Positions 55,153 to 64,000 of a stretch of 64,000 nucleotides of DNA are shown here, in pieces (position 1 is the first letter of the stretch; each line of letters opens with the position of its first letter). The DNA comes from Eledone cirrhosa (Eukaryota; Mollusca; Cephalopoda; Octopoda; Eledonidae), in assembly GCA_964016885.1 (NCBI GenBank), contig OZ024747.1, positions 32,501 through 96,500 of the forward strand, in the 5' to 3' direction. Both the position numbers and the translations under genes were made by a program. The notes under the pieces were generated by a model that saw only the letters and a list, made by a program, of their open reading frames with translations, searched no databases and was not told where the DNA came from.

Positions 55153-56060
55153 TCAGGAGAGAGAATTTGAGCTTCTGTGTTTATGTAGAGTATATTTATT
55201 TATACCAGAAACTATAAAACCAGGTATGTCATATGCAACTAGGATTGACATAAGTTTTCCTTTATGGATGGAGTCAATGAAAGTTAGTACAACTTTCAGG
55301 TTCTTTGATTTGATGCCTTCTCGTAGCTGTTGCACTGTCAACATTTGTGAGATAGTCAATCTATTTTGTCTGAAACCATTTTGATTTATTCTGATTTTCT
55401 GGTTTAGATGTGGTCTTATTCTGTTCAGTAGTATTCTTTTGTAGATTTTAGCTGCAACTACTGACAAAGTAATTCATAATTTGCTGTATATCCCAGGTCA
55501 CCTTTCTTGAGTAGAGGCACTATTCCTCCTTTTCTCTAGATTTTCGGCATATCTCTGAAGGTCTTTTGGCAGATTTTAAGCAGCTCATTGTTCCTGCATA
55601 CTTTACATACTTGAGCCTGTAGCTTTGTTGTTCATAAAGTTGAATCTTCCGCCAGGAAAATTGGTCTACACATAAATGTCACCAAGACAGATGGAAACAT
55701 GTCACACTGGATGGCGGAATACTAAACTGAATTGATAATTTTCTATATTTGGGACAGCTGGATGAGCTCATTAAAAAAAAAAAATGCATATTCATATAAG
55801 AATTTTCAAAGTCTGGGCTGCACTGAATAAAATGGAAAGGATTAGAAGTGTGATCTACCCAGAAAACTCAAAATATAATTCTTCAGAACATCTGTTAAGT
55901 CAGTGTTGTTGTATGGATCAAGTACATGGACCTTCATACAAGCAATTGAGAAGAAACTAGATGGTGCATACACTAAAATACTTAGGGTTGTACAAAACAT
56001 AAACTCCCTATCATCTTATATAAAGAAAAACACATTGGATAATGTAGTCCTAGATATTGG
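55153..56060. pseudogene. RTE-like LINE with 5' part inverted (twin-priming layout)
   Basis: 55640 to 55153 on the minus strand encodes RT N-terminal text: ELLKICQKTF, GGIVPLLKKGDLG, VVAAKIYKRILLNRIRPHLN, QNGFRQNRLTISQMLTVQQL, VVLTFIDSIHKGKLMSILVA and YDIPGFIV. 55640 to 56060 on the plus strand encodes the C-terminal continuation: SARKIGLHINVTKTDGN, FLYLGQLDELI-like (55740) and VLLYGSSTWTFIQAIEKKLDG, YTKILRVVQNINSL. The 5' half lies inverted in front of the sense 3' half, with the junction in the catalytic region. Many stops. Confidence 0.7.
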
Positions 56061-56469
56061 AAAAGTTGGTGTATGTATGGGAGTGGTGGTGGTGATTATG
56101 AGTGGGAGGCATTTGATGCTAGGGTTGTCCAGGGCTATACAACATACTAAACAGTAAAATTAGAGACAAATAGTTTAATTAAAATTAAAATTAACAATAA
56201 AGGAGAATATTAAAAAAAGAAAACCCCCAAAGAAAAAAATGTGGATTGCTTTAAAACATCTCTGTAACTTTTAAAGATTATGCCTAGAATATTATGAATA
56301 TCAGATATTCTTATTCTACAACTAAAAAAAAAAAAAAAAATGCAGTCATACATTTTCGAATATTTGCAGTGTGATGGAATGAAACGACTGCCAGAAAATT
56401 ACGTTTCGAAATTTCTTTTAACTATATTTGATATAGGTCATCATTACATTTTGAAAGGTTGCTTTAGTA

Positions 56470-56945
56470 TCTTAAACTATGATAAAGTAAGGAGTGCGGG
56501 ACTGCGTACGGTTTATAATTTTTTTTATCCCATTAGTAAAATAAGTTGGATTACTTTGAATAAATAATGAATGAATATTACATAATTTATCTACTAAATT
56601 TCGTAGCTGTTGATTAAATATATTTTATAATTTATTTAAAGATTCACTTCTTTAAAATTTTCAAATGTCAACACTTCCAGTTAGCAATCGCTTAAATAAA
56701 CATTCATATAATTTTCTCCTAATGCAGTTTATATATAATATCGTGTTATTTTAAAAATGTATCATGAATTACGTTACTGATTACACGAGACAGTGTAACG
56801 CAGTCTTCGTTCAATTTCTGTGGATATTGTCAATTACGATTTTATTTGATGTATCATACTACATGCATATATACTTGCGTATATCAATATGCACACTACA
56901 CATGTTAGCAGAAAACCAGCCGAAGGGTGGTTTTTCTGTAAGTCT
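56470..56945 (+). repeat. Inverted-repeat arm 1 upstream of NUP155
   Basis: Two blocks (56470-56572 and 56715-56945) recur as reverse complement at 60975-61080 and 60638-60835. Matching text includes 'gtgcgggactgcgt', 'aaaataagttggattacttt', 'gaataaataat', 'cttcgttcaatttctgtg' and 'tatgcacactacacatg'. Confidence 0.75.
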
Positions 56946-57299
56946 TGCTGTGTGATATACTTCTTTCCCGGAAACTTCCTAATAAATAATCGTATTTTTG
57001 TTTACCTTTTTAATTGTGTTCTTTTGTTTCCTTTTTCAACAATTATAACTTAATAAGTTGACTTACATTTAAAAAAATTAATTAACTGTTCAACGAAGGT
57101 TCTGGGCAATAAAAACAATAGTAGTATTTTATAATAATAACTTTTTTTAGGCTTTTATTTAATCAGTTCGGTAATTCAAGAAAGCCGTATTATTTTTTAA
57201 CATACCCCATTATTATTACGTTCAATTTTAATTACGCCGCTTTTCTCCAGCTTTACCCCTCAACCAAACGTTTTGTGTATTTATCTCCCTTGTCTAGAA

Positions 57300-57419
57300 G
57301 TCGCTCTTCAGTGTGAATGATTGAATCGTGTTGTAACTGTCACCGGTACGAAATGGCGGTTTTCTTGGATGTTTAAGCACATTACTACTACAAGAAGTTC
57401 AAAGAATTTTTAGTTAAAG
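57300..57419 (+). promoter_or_regulatory. NUP155: NUP155 non-coding first exon and promoter region (candidate)
   Basis: The sequence ends in AAAG|GTGAGA, a strong donor (intron from 57420). It contains AAATGGCGG at 57351, a YY1-like site common near housekeeping start sites, and a 19-codon upstream frame (57317-57376). The acceptor at 60026 follows 2.6 kb on. The start point itself cannot be read from sequence; exon assignment is inference from position and splice signals. Confidence 0.5.
57317..57376 (+). other. Upstream ORF in the NUP155 leader exon
   Basis: ATG at 57317 and a second in-frame ATG at 57353 (GAAATGG, better context) share one stop at 57374-57376. The peptides are 19 and 7 residues. 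They end inside the leader exon and could reduce initiation at the main start. Confidence 0.4.
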
Positions 57420-57869
57420 GTGAGATCAATTCAGTTACTTTTTTTCATTAATGATTATGTTATAAGTTATTTATAATTGTAATTATTTTTACTTCCTTCC
57501 CCAACAATCTATTTCGAAATGTGCTTGTATATATATATATATATTGTATTTGTACTCTCTCATGTGGCCAGCATGATATCACCGACCACACTTCTGTTTA
57601 GAAAGGAACACGTGAGATTCCACTAGCAGACAGTTATAACAATAGTAATTGCAGTAATAATAATGATGCTTTACATAGGCAGACATTTTCAGTTGTTATA
57701 GAGGAATTTTATATTGAGATATTTGTCTTCCCAAATGTAATATTACAAAGCTCTTATCGTTCCAGAAAAACATTAAGGCATCAACGCTGCAACATCTCGT
57801 ATATGATGTCTTTTCCCCCCACCACACTGGCATGAAAACAGATAAAATTAATAATTGTTTCTACTTTTT

Positions 57870-58030
57870 TAGCACAAGGCCAGCAATTACTCAGTGATTA
57901 CTGGTACTTTATTTTATCGACAACGTAAGGATGAACGGCAAAGTTAACCTCGGCGGGATTTGAACTCAGAATGGAAAGGGCCGTATCTCTATGCGTCAAA
58001 GCATGGCGTCCGACCCTCTACCGATACTGC
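57870..58030 (-). mobile_element. SINE family 1 in NUP155 intron 1, minus strand
   Basis: 'ctggtactttattttatcga', 'gttaacctcggcgggatttg' and 'cgtccgaccctctaccgata' identify a well-preserved copy. Confidence 0.85.
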
Positions 58031-60020
58031 CAATAAAATTAATAATAAACAAAAAAATGGAATATATATATCACCATATATAGGTTCATAATTGACTCGC
58101 TTTTAAAATATTGGTAAACTATCAAGCAATATAAGAATATCCTACTAATTTCAACTGTCCTTGTATTGTGTAGCTTAATTTATACTTAGTCCTCTTCAAC
58201 CAGTGACGAAACTGCACAAGTAATCCGCTTTTTCATGCACTCTAACAAGGGCTCATTTCCTTGTTCAAGTGATATGTAAATGAGATATTCTTTAGAGAGA
58301 AAAACAGCAGCTGATTCCAACTCCTTTAACTCTTTTCAACCGTAACTACGTCTCATTGTCTTCAGACGAGAGAAGAAATTCAACTGACCAGCTCTGTTAA
58401 GAAGGAATGCGATAATAAACCTACCAAACGGTTAGACTTCTAACGGAAGTGTATATGAAGGTATATGTTTGTGTATAATAAACATATGTCTCGCTATGAA
58501 TGTTTTAAGCTGTGATCATGTCACAGTTATCTCTTTAGTCATGTGAGAACGCCACACTAATGTTTCTGAATTTGCATATATTGTTAGCTTGATTTGAATT
58601 TCTTAACACTTCTTCACCTAGTGATCAACATCCATGCACATCACATGTCCATACTAGCACAGTCTCCTGCCTATGTATGTATATATGTATATTTATTCAT
58701 GTACAATGTTGGACTAACTAAAAAAGATGGTGCTGTATAAAAATGTGCATATGCACATCAGTGTCATGTATAAAGCAAACCAATAAATCTTAGTGATGAG
58801 GTCACGGAGACACTGTTATTGCAAGACACCTCACAGCCAATACAAGTCCCCTTCTGTCTATGTAACCAAGACTGATCTTTTATTCTCAACAACTTTGGTT
58901 ACACAACTCCCATATAGTGACATGGCTTCTCAACCAAGACAATTGAACTACCTTGTTGTATATGATAAATGTACTGACAATGGAGAGTAGACATAGACTC
59001 TTATCATCGTTTAATGTCCATTTTCCACGCTAGCATGGGTAGGACTCTGTAAGCTGAAATGAAAGTAACCTGTCAAGGACAGCAGGAACCATGAAGAATG
59101 TTACTGTTAGCTTCTGTGGTAGCTACAACTAATCCACCATTATGGATACAGCCATTATTCCCAGGAGACATAGGCTTCTATTGTGAAACCTTCAGTAACT
59201 AAACTTGTCTCATATATCAATAAGACAAGGTCTTTCGGCTGAAGTTGGGCACTCCAAACAACCTGTATGTATGTAAACTGATGCAGATTGAAGGGGACTG
59301 ATTAGTTCTACTGCAGAAAACCATTTTCGTGCTGTTAGCATGATAAACTGCACCCAGTCAATGTAAAGCAGTTGGTGATAGAAATAGCACCTAGTTGTAA
59401 AGACAATGTTAGAAAAAGGAAGAAAGATATGTGAACCCTAATAACCACAGCTCCTGCAATAACTCTGAATATAAAATGGTACCAGTTAGAAATGATTCTA
59501 GTCTTAACACTTAACATCTCAAGAGTCAGACATGCAATAAAATTCACCCAGTCCATCTTATAGAATAGTTAACCATAGGTAGGATATCTAGTTGTCAAAA
59601 TCTACAACACAAATAAAATGCATGATGTATGCAACAAAGATTGTTGGGGTTTCTCTGTTATAAGCCCCAGATGAGGTCTGCATCTCATGTATAGTCAGAC
59701 GTTCTACTATCACCTCTCACGTACAGTCACACATTCTACTGAGTCAACAAGAGAGGTTCTTATGTCTTTGACTCAACTGAAGGGTCCTCTAAAATATTTG
59801 GCAAGCTCTCTATGGCTGCATACCCTTGACATGCCTGCAGGGTCCTCCCAACCCTTTGTTTAGCAGCTTTCTATGACTGAATGCTCTTCCTATCACCAAC
59901 AGCCTTACAGAATGTACTGGGTGCCTTTATCATGTAGATCACCAACACTGTTATGTCTTATATACTGCCATTTTTTAATGTTCTTTTTTTTTATGGTATA
60001 TATTTTTGTTTTATTTTTCT
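58031..60020. other. NUP155 intron 1, remainder
   Basis: AT-rich intron with short LINE B remnants (58620-58665 and 58998-59045 minus strand; a diverged tail near 59330-59560). No other gene is supported. Confidence 0.45.
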
Positions 60021-60061
60021 CTTCAGGTGACAAACAGACTGATCGTTTCCTGAAGTAGCCA

Positions 60062-62394
60062 ATGTCTCATTTAGTGAGCCCTAGCGGCAGTGTTGGCATG
60101 AATATGGTATCACCCCTGGTTGTGGTAAGCCAAAAGGACTCTCTAGAATGTTCCGTTATGCAGATCGACACTCATATCCAGGAGGATGACAAATTCCAAG
60201 ACTTGTCATACCTTTTGCATGTTCCTGCCGATAGTAAGTTATGTTATTGATTTAAAAAAAACTGAGTACCTGTGACTTCATGCATGGTGTGTAATATATT
60301 CTATTATATATATTCTTTTGGTGTCGATAAAATAAGGTACCAGTTGCATATTGGGGTTGATATAATTGACTTTTCCCCCTTCCCTCATATTGCTGGCCTT
60401 GTGCCAAATGTAGAAACAATTATTATTGTTAGTGGAGGGCAGTGGATTGGCAGGATCGGTAGGGCTTCAGATAACATTTATGGTCTGAGTTAAAATCCTG
60501 ATGAGGTTAGCCTTGCCTTTCATCTTTACGGATATGATAAACTAAAGCACCAGTAATCCACTGGGATCGATTTAATCCTCCTCCAAAATTGTTGGTTTTG
60601 TACCTAAATTAAAAACCATTAATTTATTATTAGCACCTTCGGGTGGTTTTCTGCTAGCATGTGTAGTGTGCATATTGATATTATATGCAAATATCAAATG
60701 AAATCCTAATTGACAATATGCACAGAAATTGAACGAAGTCTGCGTTTCACTCTCTTCTGTAATCAGTAACGTAATCCATGATACATTTAAAAAAAGACGA
60801 TATTATATATAAACTGTATTAGGAGAAATTTAGCGACATAGTTACGTCCCTTTGCGGTCTGAGTTCAAATCCCACCGAGGTTAACTTTGCCTTTCATCCT
60901 TACGGGGTCGATAAAATAAAGTACCAGTAATGTACTGGGTAATTGATGGCCTTGTGCCAAAAGTAGAAACAATTATTTATTCAAAGTAATCCAACTTATT
61001 TTACAAACGGGATAAAAAGATATATTCTGGACGCAGTCCCGCGCTTCTCCCTTTATTATAGTTAAGATAGTAGTAGTTCTGCTTATCTTACCATCATAAA
61101 TAACAGATACAGCTTATTTTTTTAAGCATTGACAAGATCATGTTTGAAAACTGAGAAACAGAAGCAGGCAAAATGTTGATCTTTGTAAGACCGATACATT
61201 GGTGGTTGTTGAGTTTTGTAAGACCGGTACATTGGTGGTTGTTGACTTTTGTAAGACCAGTACATTGGTGGTTGTTGACCTTTGTAAGACCGATACATTG
61301 GTGGGTGTTGATCTGATAGTAACCTTGATGGATCTCTTGTTCTGCTGGTTCACATACATATGGAGGCACATGGCTTAGTGGTTAGAGCATTGGGCTTGCA
61401 ATCGAAATTCTCAGACTGAGTGATGTGTTGTTTCCTTGAGCAAGACACTTTATTTCACATTGCTCCAGTTTACTCAGCTGTAGAAATGAGATGATAGGCC
61501 TGGGGTCCCTATCATTCCAGTGCAAAGTGGTCGTGGAGGTGCCACGGCAAAAAAAACACCCAGCACTCACTGTAAATGAGGTTGGTGTTAGGAAGGGCAT
61601 CCAGCTGTAGAAATCAAGCCGGAATCAGTTCCCCTCCCACCCTTGCAAGCAGGGAAAAGTGGACGTAAAATGATGATGATGATATAGACTCCAAAAAAAG
61701 GTATGTTTGGCTTGTCATATTAACTATTGAAGATGATGGAATAGCATATATGTGTGTGTATGTGTGTATATATATATCATCATCATCATCTTCGTTTAAT
61801 GTCCATCTTCCACGCTAGCAAGGGTTAGACGGGAATTGTCCCACTTGAGGAAAGATTGGTTGGGTGACCGTGTCTCGCTCATATAGGACTATCTGGCAGG
61901 TTTTCTACGGCTGGATGCCCTTCCTAACACCAACCACATTTACAGTGTGGAACTGGGAACTTTTTACCGTGTTACCTACACTGCCACATTACAGTGTGGA
62001 CTGTGTTTTTTTTGTCGTGACACCTACACAATCTCGATCTCATTATCTCATTTATTTGGACTGAATGTTGTGGTACCAACTTTACAGAGAGAGGTTGGTG
62101 GGAGTGGGAGGATAGAGTAGGGGTAGTGGATTGGGGTGTATATTTGGTTAAGAGGTGCCTACTGACTGTAGGTTTCGCTTTGCACATAGGCAAGGTGGGT
62201 CTTCTGTATTACTGCGTAGCGCCAAAGATCAAAGATCTCGGTCCAGTGACATTGTCTTAGAGAGGTGCAAGTGTGTAAGGTCGGAATTTATCAAATCGTC
62301 CCAGGTTTTATATATATATATATATAGTTGAAAAAGGGAAGAATAACATGGTCAACAGTACAATTCGGATTACCTATAACGATATATTGTTATC

Positions 62395-62444
<50 letters not shown>

Positions 62445-62592
62445 TTTCTTCCAGATTCACCATCAGTAAGTGGACTTCATGATTATGACTATCCCACATT
62501 TTTAAATGGAAGGGTTGGCATTGAAATTTTCGCTGACATTGGAGATATGAAGAAGGTGCCACTACCTCCAGAATTAGTTGAACATTTTGGTC
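60062..62592 (+). CDS. NUP155: Nucleoporin NUP155, first two coding exons (partial)
   Basis: Coding exons 60062-60233 and 62455-62592 give the first 103 residues; the gene continues past 64000. Exon 2 starts after an acceptor (tctcttcag, AG at 60025-60026), with TAG in frame immediately before CCA-ATG, which fixes the start. Donor CCGATA|GTAAGT; acceptor TTTCTTCCAG|ATTC; donor GGTC|GTATCC. The join splits an Asn codon. Residues about 39-57 (QEDDKFQDLSYLLHVPAD) and 58-103 (SVSGLHDYDYP, VPLPPELVEHFG) match the N-terminus of animal NUP155 (QEDR..PDLSELL, VSGMSDMDYP, VPLPPELVEQFG). NUP155 is an inner-ring scaffold protein of the nuclear pore; this part precedes its beta-propeller. The next expected block (HMQCNC...) was not found before the window edge. 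Confidence 0.9.
60300..60640 (+). mobile_element. Two SINE family 1 copies in NUP155 intron 2
   Basis: 60320-60425 ('tcgataaaataaggtaccag', 'ggccttgtgccaaatgtaga') and 60435-60630 ('ggattggcaggatcggtagg', 'ttgcctttcatctttacgga') follow each other in the same orientation. Confidence 0.75.
60638..61080 (-). repeat. Inverted-repeat arm 2 in NUP155 intron 2
   Basis: Reverse complement of 56470-56945. Arm 2 is interrupted by a SINE (60833-60980), which replaces about 140 bp present in arm 1. Confidence 0.75.
60833..60980 (+). mobile_element. SINE family 1 inserted in inverted-repeat arm 2
   Basis: 'tgagttcaaatcccaccgag', 'gttaactttgcctttcatcc' and 'tcgataaaataaagtaccag' are near-consensus. The head is truncated. 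Confidence 0.85.
61173..61310. repeat. 33-bp minisatellite, about four copies
   Basis: Unit 'tttgtaagaccgatacattg' plus 'gtggttgttgact'. The length is a multiple of three, so the minus strand reads an 11-residue repeat (NNHQCTGLTKV) with no stop; there is no gene context. Confidence 0.9.
61365..61685 (+). mobile_element. SINE family 2 in NUP155 intron 2, plus strand
   Basis: Head 'catggcttagtggttagagc' with box A intact and a damaged box B; body and (gat)n tail (61670-61682) complete. It is the best plus-strand copy. Confidence 0.88.
61775..62310 (-). pseudogene. LINE B 3' end in NUP155 intron 2, minus strand
   Basis: (atc)n tail at 61778, 3' UTR with 'ggctggatgcccttcctaac' and 'cacattacagtgtggactgt', then coding remnants of the C-terminus (DLWRYAVIQKTHL-like, 62230-62160; TWDDLINSDL-like, 62305-62270). 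Truncated at a (ta)n run. Confidence 0.7.
62397..62441. repeat. (TA)n microsatellite adjoining a NUP155 splice acceptor
   Basis: About 22 ta units end 13 nt before the coding exon; only 'ttctttcttccag' separates them. Confidence 0.95.
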
Positions 62593-63070
62593 GTATCCTT
62601 TTTTTATTGTTGAGAATTCCAGGTCACCTGGTAAGAGTGAATAGAATTTTACTTGAATGAATGAAATGGCTCTGGATTCACTGCTGTGTCATATCTGTGC
62701 TCAACACACTTTACTCTCATCTATTCATATTATCTTTTGAAACATGAACCAAGAAGGGTGCCTCTAATTGGTCACTCATTCTGCTTGAAATAGCTGCCCA
62801 ATTTTCAAATCACATCCACGCATCTTAAAAAGAGCAAAACACATTCAATAATGTCATCTAAGCTATCCCTAACTGGTCATAGCTAGAATGCCTTTTGTTA
62901 TAGGTTAACTTGATCATAGTAGATTTGAGTCTAAACAATATTTACTTCTCAAGACAACAAAGTAGCCTCTGTATGGTTGCTTGTTCCATTAGAAATAGCA
63001 ATCCTATGATGTTGAGCAGAAAAGGAAGAAACAAACAAGCACAAAATCACATGTACAAATATACACATTC
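62593..63070. other. NUP155 intron 3, no further feature
   Basis: Intronic AT-rich DNA without recognised repeats or the next NUP155 exon. Confidence 0.45.
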
Positions 63071-63079
63071 ACCCAGCAA

Positions 63080-63150
63080 TCACCATCCATGTGCATCACA
63101 TGACCAATGCAGTCTTCTCTGTTACACACCACTTTTGATTCCTCTATATA
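63080..63150 (-). mobile_element. LINE B C-terminal remnant, minus strand
   Basis: In reverse 'gaatcaaaagtggtgtgtaa' and 'gtcatgtgatgcacatggat' correspond to the GIKCCVQ and YGHVMRM codons of LINE B. Confidence 0.5.
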
Positions 63151-63524
63151 ATTATTTTTAGTTAATATATTTAATGCTCTAATATTGTTTTTGTTTTTTC
63201 ATGAGTAAAGTTATCATTTCTTTAAACAATTCTAGTTTTCTTCAACAATTGTGCAGTCTTTACTAAGTGATTTTCTCATTGCTTCTTTGGCAAAGTGAAG
63301 TGAAGCCCGTTTTTCTGAGATCAAAACATGTCCATAAATGTCTCCCTTACTTGCCAAAGATAATTAAAACAATATTAGTCAAGATATAATACTATTATAT
63401 CCTCACTACATGATTATTTATAGTTATATAAGTGCCCTGTTAGAAATATTAAAAGTAACTTAACTTTAAATATAATCATTTTCTTTTAGAAAGGTCAACA
63501 TATTTTTTTTATTTAGATTAATTA

Positions 63525-64000
63525 ACAAAAAAAATTTTCTTTTTTGTTTTTAATCCTGAAAAAGTAAGATTTGTCTTTCTCTTGCTTGACAAGGCCGGAG
63601 TCGTCCTTAGCCAGTGATCCCAGAAGCATCATGCGTTGACACAACAATGTCCACCAGCTCCCACCATTGCTGGATGTCTTGTGCCAGCTCATCTGCATTC
63701 TCCAAGGTGATGTTGAGCCTTTGGAGATCTTCGCTGATGACATCTAACCATCTGGTGTAGGGCCTCTTTCAGCCTGCAGTTGATGTGTCGAATGAGAGTA
63801 AGGTTCTGGTAGGATGATCTGGTGGAAAGCGGAGGACATGTCCATACCAGTGTATGCGGCGAGAAGCTATGGACTGATATATGTACACATGCAACACTTT
63901 GTTTGGAATGTCGTGGTGCCGGCTGATGCTTTTGATGGTACTCAGGGCTCTGCTATTGAAGATGTTGATTTTCTTTGTGAGGGACCATGTTTCTGCTCCA
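63525..64000 (-). pseudogene. LINE C-terminus running off the window, minus strand
   Basis: From the right edge on the minus strand: ETWSLTKKINIFNSRALSTI, SISRHHDIPNK, SIASRRIHWYGHVLRFPPDH, RWLDVISEDLQRLNITLENA, LAQDIQQWWELVDIVVSTHD. This is the 'ETW..R.RW.GHV' C-terminal block of RT proteins, of a family different from LINE B. At least one frame break lies around 63760. Confidence 0.7.

Noticed and set aside
1431..61400. tRNA genes at SINE heads (box A/box B)
   Set aside because: The heads resemble tRNA but lack a full cloverleaf and are followed by SINE bodies, so they are SINE promoters and not tRNA genes.
1..64000. CRISPR arrays, bacterial operons, phage genes
   Set aside because: No regularly spaced repeats with unique spacers, no ribosome-binding sites or operons; the sequence is clearly animal nuclear DNA.

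Overview
The window looks like nuclear DNA of a coleoid cephalopod, most likely an octopus. It is AT-rich, intron-containing and repeat-dense. It carries tRNA-derived SINEs of the kinds known from octopus and squid, many copies of a few LINE families, C2H2 zinc-finger coding sequence in one uninterrupted exon, and long GT/AT, ACC and GAT simple repeats. Species assignment is inference; no marker gene is present.

Three loci look like functional host genes. (1) 23286-24323 (+): an intact 345-residue protein with twelve C2H2 zinc fingers, entered through a splice acceptor and lying about 55 bp after the 3' end of a LINE. (2) 42963-40935 (-): a PRELI/MSF1-domain protein, PRELID1-like, assembled here from three coding exons (215 residues), with a further 5' untranslated exon implied. 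(3) 57.3 kb to beyond the right edge (+): the first exons of the nucleoporin NUP155, with a non-coding first exon near 57300-57419 and coding exons at 60062-60233 and 62455-62592. The last two genes point away from each other across about 14 kb of repeats.

Almost everything else is mobile DNA. 0-9 kb: Helitron ends and a broken Helitron helicase, an R4-like LINE fragment, a Tx1/L1-like LINE and low-complexity DNA. 9-15 kb: a run of inverted-repeat elements, including a 957-bp element with 213-bp nearly identical terminal inverted repeats. 16-23 kb: two LINE families; 'LINE A' is APE-type and RTE-like, and 'LINE B' is APE-type with a PHD-like zinc finger inside its reverse transcriptase region. 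26-36 kb: several LINE B copies with nested SINEs. 36-47 kb: MITEs, SINEs, an RLE-type LINE remnant and the PRELID1-like gene. 48-56 kb: another LINE end, minisatellites, LINE B again, and a LINE whose halves are in opposite orientation as in twin priming. 56-64 kb: the NUP155 start, bracketed by an inverted repeat, with SINEs and a minisatellite in its introns.

Most long reading frames in the repeats are interrupted by stops or frameshifts, so they are treated as transposon remnants. The most unusual structures are the long-TIR element at 9173-10129, the PHD-in-RT architecture shared by four LINE B copies, the inverted repeat around the NUP155 promoter, and a 50-bp retro-insertion with its own 7-bp target duplication.
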